Assembly (NCBI RefSeq): GCF_005938645.2
Contig: NZ_CP042171.1
Span: forward strand, 1,364,001-1,428,000
Length of the DNA: 64,000 bases
Source: Pedobacter sp. KBS0701
GTDB lineage: Bacteria > Bacteroidota > Bacteroidia > Sphingobacteriales > Sphingobacteriaceae
Reading direction: 5' to 3'
Under the pieces are notes generated by a model. That model searched no databases and had not been told where the DNA came from. It saw only the letters and a list, made by a program, of their open reading frames with translations. Every line of letters starts with the position of its first letter. Positions within the stretch are counted from its first letter, which is position 1. The translations under genes were made by a program, and so were the position numbers. Below are positions 1 to 9,333 of the stretch, piece by piece.

Positions 1-709
1 TTGTAGTATTGCCCTTTGGCGTGATGCTAAAATCGTCAATAGTGTAAATGCCATCGCTTCCTAAATCGTCTGTATCTGTCCAGCGGATATAAAGTGTAGC
101 CCCATTTGCCCAGGTAATTGCGTTGATGCTTCCAGAAACAGGGGTTTGGTTTGCTGGTAAGTTACCATCAATGCCGGCTGCCGTGGTTGTTGTTGTTAAC
201 TTTTCGTTAAGCTCCATGTCGGTAAGCGGGAGCCAGGTGGCCGATGCGTCGGCAATACTGGTGGCATTGAAGCTATATTCGAAATTTAGTTTTTCGTTAA
301 CCGTAGCCGTTGAGCCAGTTCGCCACTGTTCCATTACGCCAGATAAATCGATTGAGGTTACGGTGGCACCGGTGTTATTCTGAAATCCGGCCCCAAATCT
401 CGGTACTAACGCGCCAGAGGCAAGGCTTCCTAACGAACGGTCGGCAGCTCCTGCTGTTCCTGCATTGTAAGCGGCTCCACTATTTGACGAAGCGGTGTAA
501 ACCGTTAACGTTAAGGCCGAACCAACGGCTGCGGCGTTTGTGCCGCCCGCTTTAACGGCACTCCATCCGGCAACTGTCGAAGTTCCTGTTGCGGTTATGC
601 CGTCAAAATTTTCTGCTTTAGCGGTATTTATTGCAGTTAATGAAACCTGGGCAGATAAATAATCCGAGAAAACCAGAAAAAATAAAATGAGAAGTAAAAA
701 TCTTTTCAT
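1..709 (-). CDS. Secreted Thr/Ser-rich protein, N-terminal part (runs off the window start)
   Basis: The reverse strand is open from an ATG at 709 to the window edge, so the C-terminus is missing. The protein starts with a clear signal peptide (MKRF, then a Leu/Phe-rich core ending in SAQ) and continues into a low-charge, Ala/Thr/Gly/Asn-rich beta-type domain with phrases such as GSLASG, ITWANGATLYIRWTD and GIYTIDDFSI. This layout is common in secreted nuclease-like, adhesin-like and other surface proteins of Bacteroidota, where such a domain precedes a catalytic or sorting domain. The visible part has no catalytic motif, so the activity cannot be named. It is probably exported to the cell surface or medium. 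Confidence 0.75.
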   Translation of the reverse strand, partial: MKRFLLLILFFLVFSDYLSAQVSLTAINTAKAENFDGITATGTSTVAGWSAVKAGGTNAAAVGSALTLTVYTASSNSGAAYNAGTAGAADRSLGSLASGALVPRFGAGFQNNTGATVTSIDLSGVMEQWRTGSTATVNEKLNFEYSFNATSIADASATWLPLTDMELNEKLTTTTTAAGIDGNLPANQTPVSGSINAITWANGATLYIRWTDTDDLGSDGIYTIDDFSITPKGNTT

Positions 710-1377
710 AGAATAAGTTTTATTTATAGCAAATGTATAGGCAAAAGCCTTATTATCAGATTAACTTAATGTTAATTTAGGTAATTGTGGAAAAATAAAT
801 GTAATGAGGAATAATTTTATGATTATGCCGACGTTGACGTGCTTTTTGTATTTCAGTTTAAATATTAGACTACACTATCATTGACAGTTTGGAATACAAG
901 GGGCGTCATCTCGACTGGAGTGCAACGGAATGAAGAGATCTTGGAACAAATTATTGAAATTAAATTAAAGATTTTGCTTCGCAGAGCCTTCGGGTTCTCC
1001 ACTCCGCTCGAAATGGCGGTACTTAGAGTCCGTTTATCGTCTTAAAATTAAAATCCACTGTTATTTATTTTGGTTTTTATGAAATAGACCATCATGACTT
1101 TGGTTGTTATCATGATATTGCTATTGATGTTCCCGCTGATTTAAAGAGATAAACGCAAATCTTATCATATAAAGGTTTGCGCCTGGTGATGCATACTTTG
1201 TTATTAAGCCTGATTGTAACGGAAATCCCGATTGTTTTATCGGGAGAGGACTTGAAGAGTAAAGCAGGACAGGAGGCGGCCACAAAGAACCTTAAATTCA
1301 CTTCTAAAAAAGCAATCTAATATATCCCTGATCAAACAGGTTTCCAGCTTATTCACGCAATTTTTATAAGTAAGATA
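710..1377. other. Intergenic region, no convincing gene
   Basis: This gap lies between two minus-strand genes and must hold the promoter of the secreted protein at 709. It contains one copy of the dispersed palindromic repeat (904-1020). Around 1080-1155 the plus strand reads as a short peptide ending in VPADLKR and a stop, without a usable start; it may be a remnant but is too short to call. Confidence 0.5.
904..1020. repeat. Dispersed imperfect palindromic repeat, copy 1
   Basis: It begins with GTCATCTCGACTGGAGTGCA and ends with an inverted version (ACTCCGCTCGAAATGGCGG), with AGAGATCTT in the middle. The same arms recur at 4031, 13029, 27773 and 28317, always between genes. Confidence 0.7.
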
Positions 1378-1998
1378 TTATAAATACTCTTCAATATTTC
1401 CTTTACCCTCACGGATGACTTCAAACTCGCCGGTGGTACAATCAATTACAGTAGAGGCTTCATTATCGCCATAACCGCCATCTATTACCAGGTCTACCAG
1501 GTCTTCATATTTTTCGTGGATCAATTCCGGATCGGTAGAATATTCGATTACATCATCGTCATCTTTTATGGAAGTTGATAGGATAGGATTGCCAAGTTCT
1601 TTGACAATACAGCGTGCAATGTTGTTGTCGGGTACACGGATACCGACCGTTTTTTTATTCGAACTTAATAATTTGGGTACGTTGTTATTCGCATTAAAAA
1701 TAAAGGTAAAAGGGCCTGGTAGCGCTTTTTTTAATACCCTGAAAGTGGTATTGTCAATCGGTTTAATGTAATCAGAAATGTGCTTTAAATCATGGCAGAT
1801 AAAAGAAAAGTTGGCTTTCTCGGGCTTGATGCCACGTAAGCGGCAAATTTTTTCGATAGCTTTAGGATTGGTAATATCGCAGCCCAAACCGTAAATGGTA
1901 TCAGTTGGGTAGATGATCAAGCCACCTTTTTTCAGCACATCAACAACCTGTTCAATGGCTCTTTCGTTGGGGTTTTCCGGATAAATCTTAATAAGCAT
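1378..1998 (-). CDS. yciO: YciO-type Sua5/YciO/YrdC family protein
   Basis: The protein has 206 residues, the usual YciO length. It shows the YrdC-fold nucleotide-binding signature YPTDTIYGLG near residue 30, an LPGPFTFIF block near 93, VGIRVPDN near 118, and a C-terminal STVIDCT...VIREGKG tail near 182. The family binds ATP and double-stranded RNA; TsaC/Sua5 members make threonylcarbamoyl-AMP for the t6A37 modification of tRNA. This protein follows the YciO branch in the LPGPFTF and GGYGD blocks, so it may be a paralogue and not the main t6A enzyme. The C-terminal Sua5 domain is absent. It is probably cytoplasmic. Confidence 0.85.
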   Translation of the reverse strand: MLIKIYPENPNERAIEQVVDVLKKGGLIIYPTDTIYGLGCDITNPKAIEKICRLRGIKPEKANFSFICHDLKHISDYIKPIDNTTFRVLKKALPGPFTFIFNANNNVPKLLSSNKKTVGIRVPDNNIARCIVKELGNPILSTSIKDDDDVIEYSTDPELIHEKYEDLVDLVIDGGYGDNEASTVIDCTTGEFEVIREGKGNIEEYL

Positions 1999-2081
1999 AG
2001 CGTAAAAATAACAATTTAATGGTGTCAGTTGTTTAATAATCCTAATCTTTGTACTAACAAAACATACGCTAATCTATTATT

Positions 2082-3743
2082 ATGAGAAAAGCTTTCGTTG
2101 CGATTGCCGCATTTTTAATTGCCCTAACCATTATGCTGGGTTTGTACCATCCTTTTTTATGGTGGACATTCATCTTCACCGGTCCTTTTGTAATTCTTGG
2201 TATTTACGATTTATACCAGCCTAAACACAGTATCGTAAGAAATTACCCTGTTTTCGGGCGTTTAAGGTATTTTATGGAAGAGTTAAGGCCGAAAGTATAT
2301 CAATACTTTGTAGAAAGCGATACCAACGGTACGCCTTATAACAGGCTAAACCGCTCTTTGATCTATCAACGTGCTAAAAAAGACAACGATACCATTCCCT
2401 TCGGAACGCAGTTGAATGTTTACGATAATGGCTACGAATGGTTAAGCCACAGTATTGCTGCGATTTCACACCATGAGCTGAATTTAGATCCGCGAGTTAC
2501 CGTTGGTGGGCCAGATTGTAAGAAGCCTTACTCGGCCAGTATCTATAACATTTCTGCCATGAGTTTTGGCTCCTTAAGTCAGAATGCCATTTTAGCTTTA
2601 AATGGTGGTGCTAAAATGGGCAACTTTGCCCACAATACGGGTGAGGGTGGCATCAGCGATTATCACCGTCAGCCAGGTGGCGATTTAATCTGGCAGATTG
2701 GTACAGGATATTTTGGCTGCCGTAATGCCGACGGAACTTTCAACTACGAAGCTTATGCAGAAAGGGCACAAACGGATCAGGTAAAAATGATCGAGATTAA
2801 ACTTTCGCAAGGCGCTAAACCAGGACATGGTGGTATGTTACCAGCCAAAAAGGTAACACCAGAGGTTGCCAGGATTCGTTTAGTGCCCGAAGGTAAAGAT
2901 GTCTTGTCTCCGCCGGCTCACTCCGCTTTTAATACACCTATCGGTTTATTGGAGTTTGTTAAAAAACTCCGCGATTTATCAGGTGGCAAACCCGTAGGCT
3001 TTAAACTGTGCATCGGTCGTAAAAGTGAGTTTTATGCCATTTGCAAAGCTATGGTAGAAACCGGAATTTACCCTGACTTTATCACTGTTGATGGTGGTGA
3101 GGGTGGAACAGGTGCTGCGCCGCAGGAGTTTTCGAATTCGGTAGGTATGCCCCTGCGCGAAGGTGTGGCATTTGTGTATGATGTTTTAAATGGTTTTGAT
3201 CTGAAAAAACACATTAAAATAATTGCTTCAGGTAAAGTTGCAACAGGTTTCGATCTGGTTAAAAATATAGCCCTTGGTGCCGATATGTGTAATGCTGCCC
3301 GCGGAATGATGTTCGCTTTGGGTTGTATTCAGGCTTTAGAATGTAACAGCAATACCTGCCCGACAGGAGTGGCCACGCAAGATCAGAGTTTAATGAAGGG
3401 CCTGGTAGTGGAAGATAAAACGGTTCGCGTTAAAAACTTCCATAACCTAACCGTAGCCAGTGCGGTAGAATTATTAGGTGCAGCGGGTTTAAGAGAAACA
3501 CATCAGTTAAGCAGGGCCTATATCAACAGGCGCGTAAGCCCAAGTGTAATGCAGAGTTATCTGGAGACTTTTCCCTATATCCCTGCAGGCAGTTTGTTAC
3601 AAACGCCTTATCCAACCCGTTACGAACTGGGAATGGCATTGAGTACTTCGGCCAGTTTTGCCCCAACAGATTATAAAGTTTCGGCGGTAGATTACGCACA
3701 CGCCAATCCGTATGGTGATAGCATGCATGATGATGGACGATAA
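2082..3743 (+). CDS. FMN-binding glutamate synthase family protein, membrane-anchored
   Basis: The 553-residue protein begins with two close hydrophobic segments (about residues 5-45), then a TIM-barrel domain like the FMN-binding synthase domain of GltB/GltS. Visible family blocks are NISAMSFGSLS, HNTGEGG, GGEGGTGAAP and the iron-sulphur-type segment CIQALECNSNTCPTG near residue 410, whose cysteines match the 3Fe-4S cluster positions of glutamate synthase. The amidotransferase domain and NADPH subunit are absent, so it is not a complete GOGAT. Its substrate is unknown. It stands alone, divergent from the yciO-like gene with 83 bases between the starts. Confidence 0.88.
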   Translation: MRKAFVAIAAFLIALTIMLGLYHPFLWWTFIFTGPFVILGIYDLYQPKHSIVRNYPVFGRLRYFMEELRPKVYQYFVESDTNGTPYNRLNRSLIYQRAKKDNDTIPFGTQLNVYDNGYEWLSHSIAAISHHELNLDPRVTVGGPDCKKPYSASIYNISAMSFGSLSQNAILALNGGAKMGNFAHNTGEGGISDYHRQPGGDLIWQIGTGYFGCRNADGTFNYEAYAERAQTDQVKMIEIKLSQGAKPGHGGMLPAKKVTPEVARIRLVPEGKDVLSPPAHSAFNTPIGLLEFVKKLRDLSGGKPVGFKLCIGRKSEFYAICKAMVETGIYPDFITVDGGEGGTGAAPQEFSNSVGMPLREGVAFVYDVLNGFDLKKHIKIIASGKVATGFDLVKNIALGADMCNAARGMMFALGCIQALECNSNTCPTGVATQDQSLMKGLVVEDKTVRVKNFHNLTVASAVELLGAAGLRETHQLSRAYINRRVSPSVMQSYLETFPYIPAGSLLQTPYPTRYELGMALSTSASFAPTDYKVSAVDYAHANPYGDSMHDDGR

Positions 3744-4030
3744 CAGCCAGGGATAACTTACGAAGTTTCAAAGGGCAAAGGACGCTAGCGTTGGCAGAAC
3801 TTCGTAAGTCTTTTCCGTATCGCCTTGGTTTTGGGCTATTTTTGGAAAAGCAGGTGCAGTAGCATTTGGGTTTGTTCAGTCCTGCTTTTTGCTGCAAGTC
3901 CAACGCTGCGGGCTTTCCGCGTCAATCAGGTTTAAGTGGCAAGTAATGAAGAGGTATTAACGGATTAATCAGCAAATATTCAATCGGAACGGAAACCACC
4001 AATTTGCAACAATATGATCGCGAATGAATC

Positions 4031-4109
4031 GTCATCTCGACCGTAGTGGAGAGATCTTTTAATATGGTCCAAAGATCTCTCCATTTCGTTGCACTTCAGT
4101 CGAGATGAC
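4031..4109. repeat. Dispersed palindromic repeat, copy 2
   Basis: This is the cleanest copy: the arms GTCATCTCGAC and GTCGAGATGAC are perfect inverted repeats, with AGAGATCTTT / AAAGATCTCT as an inner second pair. Transcribed, it would form a long hairpin. Confidence 0.8.
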
Positions 4110-4173
4110 GCCGATTTTTAGAATATATCATTAATAGGAGATAACTTCTGGAGTTTTCCCGTTGGTATAAAAA

Positions 4174-4205
4174 AAAGAAGTCAAGTTTTTAAACTTGACT
4201 TCTTT
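4174..4205. terminator. Bidirectional intrinsic terminator
   Basis: AAAGAAGTCAAGTTT and its exact reverse complement flank a two-base centre, with A-runs upstream and T-rich sequence downstream. It lies between the convergent genes and can serve both. Confidence 0.85.
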
Positions 4206-4251
4206 GATAATAGGCTATTTGTTTTCCCTAAACCCTAAACCCTAAACCTTC

Positions 4252-5700
4252 CTAAAACTCTGCGTTTTTCGGAAATCTCGGGAAAGCGATTACGTCACGA
4301 ATGTTGGTCATTCCGGTTACGAACAATACTAAACGCTCAAAACCTAAACCAAAACCTGAGTGCGGTGCCGAGCCAAAACGGCGGGTATCTAAATACCACC
4401 AAAGCTCATCTTGCGGGATATTTAAATCTTCCATACGTTTCGTTAAACGATCCAAACGTTCTTCACGTTGCGATCCGCCAATCATTTCTCCAATACCCGG
4501 GAATAAGATATCCATGGCTGCAACCGTTTGTCTGCCTTCCGCATCTGGTTCGTTCTGGCGCATGTAGAACGATTTAATATCAGCAGGATAATCGGTTAAG
4601 ATGACCGGTTTTTTAAAGTGTTTTTCCACCAGGTAACGTTCATGCTCACTTTGTAAATCAGCACCCCATTCATCAATCAGGTATTTAAACTGTTTCTTCT
4701 GGTTCGGTTTAGAAGACTTTAAAATCCTGATTGCCTCGGTATACGTTAAACGTTCAAATTCGTTGGCTAAACAGAAATCTAGCTTTTCTAAAAGGCTAAA
4801 TTCGCTGCGTTCGTTCTGCGGTTTTTGTTTATCCTCTTCAGCTAAACGGGTATTTAAGAATTCTAATTCATCTTTGCAGTTATCTAAAGCATATTTTATG
4901 ACATACTTCATCATATCTTCTGCAAGCTGCATGTTGTCTTCTAAATCTGCAAAAGCAACTTCGGGTTCAATCATCCAGAATTCTGCCAGGTGACGTGTAG
5001 TATTCGAATTTTCTGCCCTGAAAGTAGGGCCGAAAGTATAAATCTGTCCGAAAGCCATTGCTGCCAGTTCACCTTCCAATTGTCCGGATACAGTTAAGTT
5101 GGTTGCACGGGCAAAGAAATCCTGCGAGAAATCTACCTTACCGTCTTCCGTTCGTGGTGTATTATCGAAATCCAAAGTGGTTACTTTAAACATTTCGCCT
5201 GCACCTTCCGCATCACTTGCGGTAATTACAGGGGTATGCATGTACACAAAACCACGATCGTTGTAGAATTGGTGGATGGCAAAGGCCAAGGCATGACGCA
5301 CCTTAAAAACCGCGTTAAAAGTATTGGTACGGAAACGCAGGTGTGCAATTTCGCGTAAAAACTCTAAACTGTGTTTCTTTGGTTGTAATGGAAACTTTTC
5401 AGGATCGCTATCGCCCAAAATTTCTACCGTTGTTGCCTTGATTTCGACAGATTGACCTTTACCAAGTGATTCGATCAATTTACCTGTTGCAGAAATGGCC
5501 GCGCCAGTTGTTATTCTTTTTAACAGCTCATCAGGTAAATTATTAAAATCGATCACAACCTGGATATTGCCCATGCAAGATCCGTCATTTAAGGCAATAA
5601 ACTGATTATTACGGAAAGTTCTAACCCATCCCATAACCCTTACTTCTGTGTCAAATGCTGTCGACTTTAATAAATCTTTAATTTGCTGTCTCTTAATCAT
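4252..5700 (-). CDS. asnS: Asparaginyl-tRNA synthetase
   Basis: This 482-residue class II aminoacyl-tRNA synthetase charges tRNA-Asn with asparagine. The N-terminal OB-fold anticodon-binding domain (about 1-110, starting [13 protein letters not shown]) is followed by the catalytic core with motif 2 ([21 protein letters not shown] region, near 228) and motif 3 ([12 protein letters not shown], near 449). The segment [14 protein letters not shown] and the length fit AsnRS better than AspRS. The minus strand has a TAAATTTG (-7-like) box at 5728-5721, just upstream of the start at 5700. Confidence 0.97.
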   Translation of the reverse strand: MIKRQQIKDLLKSTAFDTEVRVMGWVRTFRNNQFIALNDGSCMGNIQVVIDFNNLPDELLKRITTGAAISATGKLIESLGKGQSVEIKATTVEILGDSDPEKFPLQPKKHSLEFLREIAHLRFRTNTFNAVFKVRHALAFAIHQFYNDRGFVYMHTPVITASDAEGAGEMFKVTTLDFDNTPRTEDGKVDFSQDFFARATNLTVSGQLEGELAAMAFGQIYTFGPTFRAENSNTTRHLAEFWMIEPEVAFADLEDNMQLAEDMMKYVIKYALDNCKDELEFLNTRLAEEDKQKPQNERSEFSLLEKLDFCLANEFERLTYTEAIRILKSSKPNQKKQFKYLIDEWGADLQSEHERYLVEKHFKKPVILTDYPADIKSFYMRQNEPDAEGRQTVAAMDILFPGIGEMIGGSQREERLDRLTKRMEDLNIPQDELWWYLDTRRFGSAPHSGFGLGFERLVLFVTGMTNIRDVIAFPRFPKNAEF

Positions 5701-5900
5701 ATTGTTATTTGTAAAAGGCGCAAATTTAGAAAAAAAATGTATCAGTTAGCAGGTTTCAGTATACAGTTTTCAGTTTTTTAGCATGAATCCGCTGCCAACT
5801 GAAAATTGCGAACTGTCAATTGCCAAGTCTTATCGTAAATTCTTATCTTGAAAAGATTTACAGCTAAAGACAATTTTAACATATCCATCTACAGCACCTC

Positions 5901-7232
5901 ATGAATAAGTTTGATATAGATAAACAAACCCTAACTGATTTAAACATATTTGAGGTTCATGGCTTAAATAAAAGTATTTTTTCTCTGTTCAAACTTACTT
6001 CTACAATTAAAGGCAATGATAAATTATCTGAAATTTTCAGATTGCCTTCCACAGATATTAAGATCATTACGGAAAGACAAGGTTTAATCAAATATCTATC
6101 CAATTATAACGAAGATTTAAACTTTGACTATACGAACATAGACTTTATTGAAAGTTATCTGGAGCAGAATGGTAAAATCAAATTCTATTCAAAGATTTCG
6201 GCATTAACTAAGTCTATCAATTATTTCTTTTATCCAAATCAGGCATATTATTTAAAAGAAAAAGGCATAAAGGAAATTATCTCTTTGCTTAAGAAGCTTA
6301 CTGAAGTCTTTGCGACACTAGATCAAGAGGTTAAGCCTGCGCTGGTTAAAGAATTTAATGAGGTTGCTGGAATTTTATTTAAGCAAAAATTAATTAAAGC
6401 TATTGTTGAGCGGTTTGAGAAAAAGATTAACTTATTCGAATTAGAAGAGCTGGATTTTATGTTTAGGGGATCTGAGCTAATGACAATCAAGCGGTTTTTA
6501 GATTTAGTTTACCAAATTGATGCCTATTATGCTGTTGTTAAGGCAGCCAGGAAATACAATTTAGCCTTGCCAAATGTAAATGCAAAAGAGTCCCATCTGC
6601 GTATTAAAGGTGTTTTTCATCCTTTTTTAAATCACCCGGTTGCTAATGATATTGAATTTGAAATTGGTAAGAACGTCTGTTTCCTAACGGGAAGTAATAT
6701 GGCTGGGAAATCTACTTTTTTAAAATCTGTTGGGATTTCTGTTTATCTGGCTCATTTAGGTTTTCCTGTTCCTGCAACCTATATGGAGACAGGAATTTGG
6801 CAAGGATTGGTGTCGACCATAAACTTGCCTGATAATTTAAATGAAGGGTTTAGCCATTTTTACAATGAAGTTTTAAGGGTAAAGTATGTTGCAGAGAAGA
6901 TTAAAGTTTCTAAAAATATTTTTGTAATTTTTGATGAGCTGTTTAGGGGTACGAATGTTAAAGATGCATTTGACGGATCTTTATCTGTGATTAAATCATT
7001 TTCTGCAATAAAAGACTGTTATTTCATGATTTCAACTCATATTATTGAGGTTGCCGAAATATTAAAGGAGAATGAAAGTATTATGTTTAAATATCTATCT
7101 ACCAAAATGGAGCACAACAAACCTACATTTACCTATAATCTTATGAATGGAATTACCGATGAACGGATAGGGATGTGGATTATTGAAAATGAAAAGATTG
7201 ATGAAATTTTAAGCAGTAGAAATTTAGAATAG
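5901..7232 (+). CDS. MutS-family ATPase without the mismatch-binding domain
   Basis: This 443-residue protein ends in a MutS-type ABC ATPase domain: Walker A GSNMAGKST near residue 263, the SHF(Y) region after ISTI/NLPD, Walker B VIFDELFRGTN near 348, and the STHI switch near 379. The helical first half looks like the MutS core/lever domain. The mismatch-recognition and connector domains of MutS1 and the Smr nuclease of MutS2 are absent, so it is one of the short MutS-like proteins common in Bacteroidota. Its DNA substrate is unknown. It starts with an ATG and stands alone, divergent from asnS. Confidence 0.85.
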   Translation: MNKFDIDKQTLTDLNIFEVHGLNKSIFSLFKLTSTIKGNDKLSEIFRLPSTDIKIITERQGLIKYLSNYNEDLNFDYTNIDFIESYLEQNGKIKFYSKISALTKSINYFFYPNQAYYLKEKGIKEIISLLKKLTEVFATLDQEVKPALVKEFNEVAGILFKQKLIKAIVERFEKKINLFELEELDFMFRGSELMTIKRFLDLVYQIDAYYAVVKAARKYNLALPNVNAKESHLRIKGVFHPFLNHPVANDIEFEIGKNVCFLTGSNMAGKSTFLKSVGISVYLAHLGFPVPATYMETGIWQGLVSTINLPDNLNEGFSHFYNEVLRVKYVAEKIKVSKNIFVIFDELFRGTNVKDAFDGSLSVIKSFSAIKDCYFMISTHIIEVAEILKENESIMFKYLSTKMEHNKPTFTYNLMNGITDERIGMWIIENEKIDEILSSRNLE

Positions 7233-7277
7233 ATTTCTACTGCTTTTTATGGCTGATGATATAAAACTATAAACTGC

Positions 7278-8276
7278 CTACTGTTGTTGTTGTTGCTGTT
7301 GTTGCTGCTGCATGGCTTCCATGTACTCCTGATAGCTGTTTTTGGTTCTCCCGGTAATTATTGATCCTGTGGGTTTGCTGTAATTCACCTCTTTTGGCTG
7401 GAAGTAAGTTTCCTGATCGTTAAAATCTTCATCATTATAACCTACAGATACATTAACTTCCATGATGTGTTCGAAGCCGCCTTTATAAACCCCTTTTACG
7501 GGTGAGCAGTCGGTAAAATTCCGGCCTACCGCCAGGCGGACATGGTTTTCGTTTACAATGCAATTATTGGTCGGGTCTAAACCTAGCCAGCCATATTCGG
7601 GCAGGTAAGCCTCCGCCCAGGCATGGGTTGCGCCTTCGCCCCGCATGCCGTCTCTGTTAGGGCAGATATAACCGCTTACATAACGTGCCGGGATGCCCGT
7701 TAAACGCAGCATGGCGGTTAATACATGTGCGAAATCCTGACAAACGCCCGCTTTTAGTTTTAGAATCTCCTCAATGGTGGTATCAACTGCCGTTACACCT
7801 TTAATGTATTCGAAATTGTTGAAAACATCCGCGCAGTATTTTATAGCGGTTTGGTAAGGGGTATCATCACGACCTTTAATGCTCAGGGCTGTTTCCTTTA
7901 ATTGAGTTATCCCGTCAAAACTTTCCTGCCGTAAATAATCGATAAAGGGTACTTCAAATTTTAGGGCGCTTAAGCTGTTCCACTGCTCGCTGCTAAACAT
8001 ATCATCCTGTGGCAAAGGCTTCGGAAAAGTTTCTACACTTACCTTCGAAAAGATTTTAAGTTGGGTGTGCGGTTCGTTTTGGGTAAAAGTGCCCACTTCA
8101 TTGCCGTAATAATCAATAAAAATTTCAATCTCCGGGCTTCCAGAGATATTCAGGTCGTGTTTAACCACTTTCTGAAAATCATCTTTAATTGGAAATAGAA
8201 TAATCTGATTCGCACTATCCCGAACAGGTAATTCGTACTTATAATTGGTAATATGTTTGATTTTGAAAATTGGCAT
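7278..8276 (-). CDS. Transglutaminase-like protease/peptidase with poly-Gln tail
   Basis: The 332-residue protein has an N-terminal bacterial-transglutaminase beta domain (about 1-100) and a papain-fold core with the triad Cys179 (GVCQDFAH), His218 (THAWAEAY) and Asp234 (GLDPTNN). The last ten residues are all glutamine, coded by CAA/CAG triplets. It is the third gene of the minus-strand operon after the ATP-grasp and alpha-E genes. In this widespread cassette the transglutaminase-like enzyme is thought to act with the ATP-grasp on a peptide or peptide tag; the substrate is not known. There is no signal peptide, so it is probably cytoplasmic. Confidence 0.92.
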   Translation of the reverse strand: MPIFKIKHITNYKYELPVRDSANQIILFPIKDDFQKVVKHDLNISGSPEIEIFIDYYGNEVGTFTQNEPHTQLKIFSKVSVETFPKPLPQDDMFSSEQWNSLSALKFEVPFIDYLRQESFDGITQLKETALSIKGRDDTPYQTAIKYCADVFNNFEYIKGVTAVDTTIEEILKLKAGVCQDFAHVLTAMLRLTGIPARYVSGYICPNRDGMRGEGATHAWAEAYLPEYGWLGLDPTNNCIVNENHVRLAVGRNFTDCSPVKGVYKGGFEHIMEVNVSVGYNDEDFNDQETYFQPKEVNYSKPTGSIITGRTKNSYQEYMEAMQQQQQQQQQQ

Positions 8277-8387
8277 AATGTTTATTGTTATGTTTTACCA
8301 CAGATAAAAAGGATAAACACAGATGAGAAATCAGTAAAGGAAAATCATATCTATGTTAATTGTGTCTATCTATGGTTAAAAAACTGT

Positions 8388-9323
8388 TTATGAATTTGCG
8401 AAATAATATTCATTTAGCAGGTTTCCGATGCCGAAGAGTTCGGCCCTGATTTCTGTAAGGTAATGGTGTAATTGCTCTTCGTTCATGGTGTTAACTGAGC
8501 TATAGGTAATCATACTTTTTAAGCGTCCTATTTTAAAAGACAGGTTATTGTAGTGTTCGATATTACTTTCGCTCTTTAACCGGTTAAAATATCTTTCAAT
8601 ATTGTTCATCGCATATAATGCCGAACGCGGAAAATCGTTATTAAGCATTACCAGTTCGATAATGTTTTTTGCATCAAATCCCTGGCGATAGGTTTTCAGG
8701 TATAATTCATAGCCACCCAATGATAGTAATAAATGTTTCCAATAGGCGATATCAGTCAGCAGGTCAGGATTGTTGCTGATCGAACTGAATTTAATGTCCA
8801 GGATATCGATAGATTGGATGCTTCTTTCCAAATGTTTGCCGATTTTCATGAAACTTCTGCTTTCACCACGTTCCATTACGCTGTCGGCTGTGCCATGATA
8901 TAACATTACCTGTTTAATCAAAACATCCAGGGCTGTTACCGGATCATCTTTTTGTACGTACCACAATAATTTCTCGTCTTTAACCGCATGGTAATATTCG
9001 TTTAAACATTGCCATAAGTCTTTGGGGATATGTTCCTGTACGCTCCTTGCATTCTCACGCGCAAGGGTAACGATGTTTAAAATCGAATTCTGGTTATCGC
9101 GGTTTAACAGGAGGTATTCGATCACGGCGCGACTATCATGCTGGATATTCAATAGTTCATTTTCGTCATCAGATGAAAAAATCCTGATTACGGGTTTCCA
9201 GGTGAATTCCTGTATGGTATCTTGTGAGGAAGCGTAATTTATTTTTAACATACGCAGCATGCCGTCGCTGCGCTCAACATACCTGCTTAACCAATATAGG
9301 CTTGATGCCACTCTACTTAACAT
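8388..9323 (-). CDS. Alpha-E domain protein
   Basis: This all-helical protein of 311 residues opens with the family signature MLSRVASSLYWLSRYVERSDGM and contains many helices rich in Leu, Asn and Glu. The alpha-E family almost always sits beside a circularly permuted ATP-grasp and a transglutaminase-like gene, as here: it starts 10 bases after the ATP-grasp stop and is followed 111 bases later by the transglutaminase. No catalytic residues are recognised; it is thought to assist peptide-bond or tag synthesis by the ATP-grasp. It is probably cytoplasmic. Confidence 0.9.
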   Translation of the reverse strand: MLSRVASSLYWLSRYVERSDGMLRMLKINYASSQDTIQEFTWKPVIRIFSSDDENELLNIQHDSRAVIEYLLLNRDNQNSILNIVTLARENARSVQEHIPKDLWQCLNEYYHAVKDEKLLWYVQKDDPVTALDVLIKQVMLYHGTADSVMERGESRSFMKIGKHLERSIQSIDILDIKFSSISNNPDLLTDIAYWKHLLLSLGGYELYLKTYRQGFDAKNIIELVMLNNDFPRSALYAMNNIERYFNRLKSESNIEHYNNLSFKIGRLKSMITYSSVNTMNEEQLHHYLTEIRAELFGIGNLLNEYYFANS

Positions 9324-9333
9324 ATTCTGTATT

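Larger units (their letters stand above)
3744..4251. other. Intergenic region with repeats and terminator
   Basis: This gap separates the convergent glutamate-synthase-like and asnS genes. Bases about 3770-3950 resemble the 27975-28110 region (both contain a mutated reading of a GGGCTTTCC...GGTTTAAGTGGCAAG block), suggesting a second dispersed repeat family. The palindromic repeat at 4031-4109 and the terminator at 4174-4205 follow. Confidence 0.5.

Noticed and set aside
1110..1301. Minus-strand open frame of 63 codons
   Set aside because: It lies in an intergenic stretch, has no family features, and starts at an arbitrary ATG.
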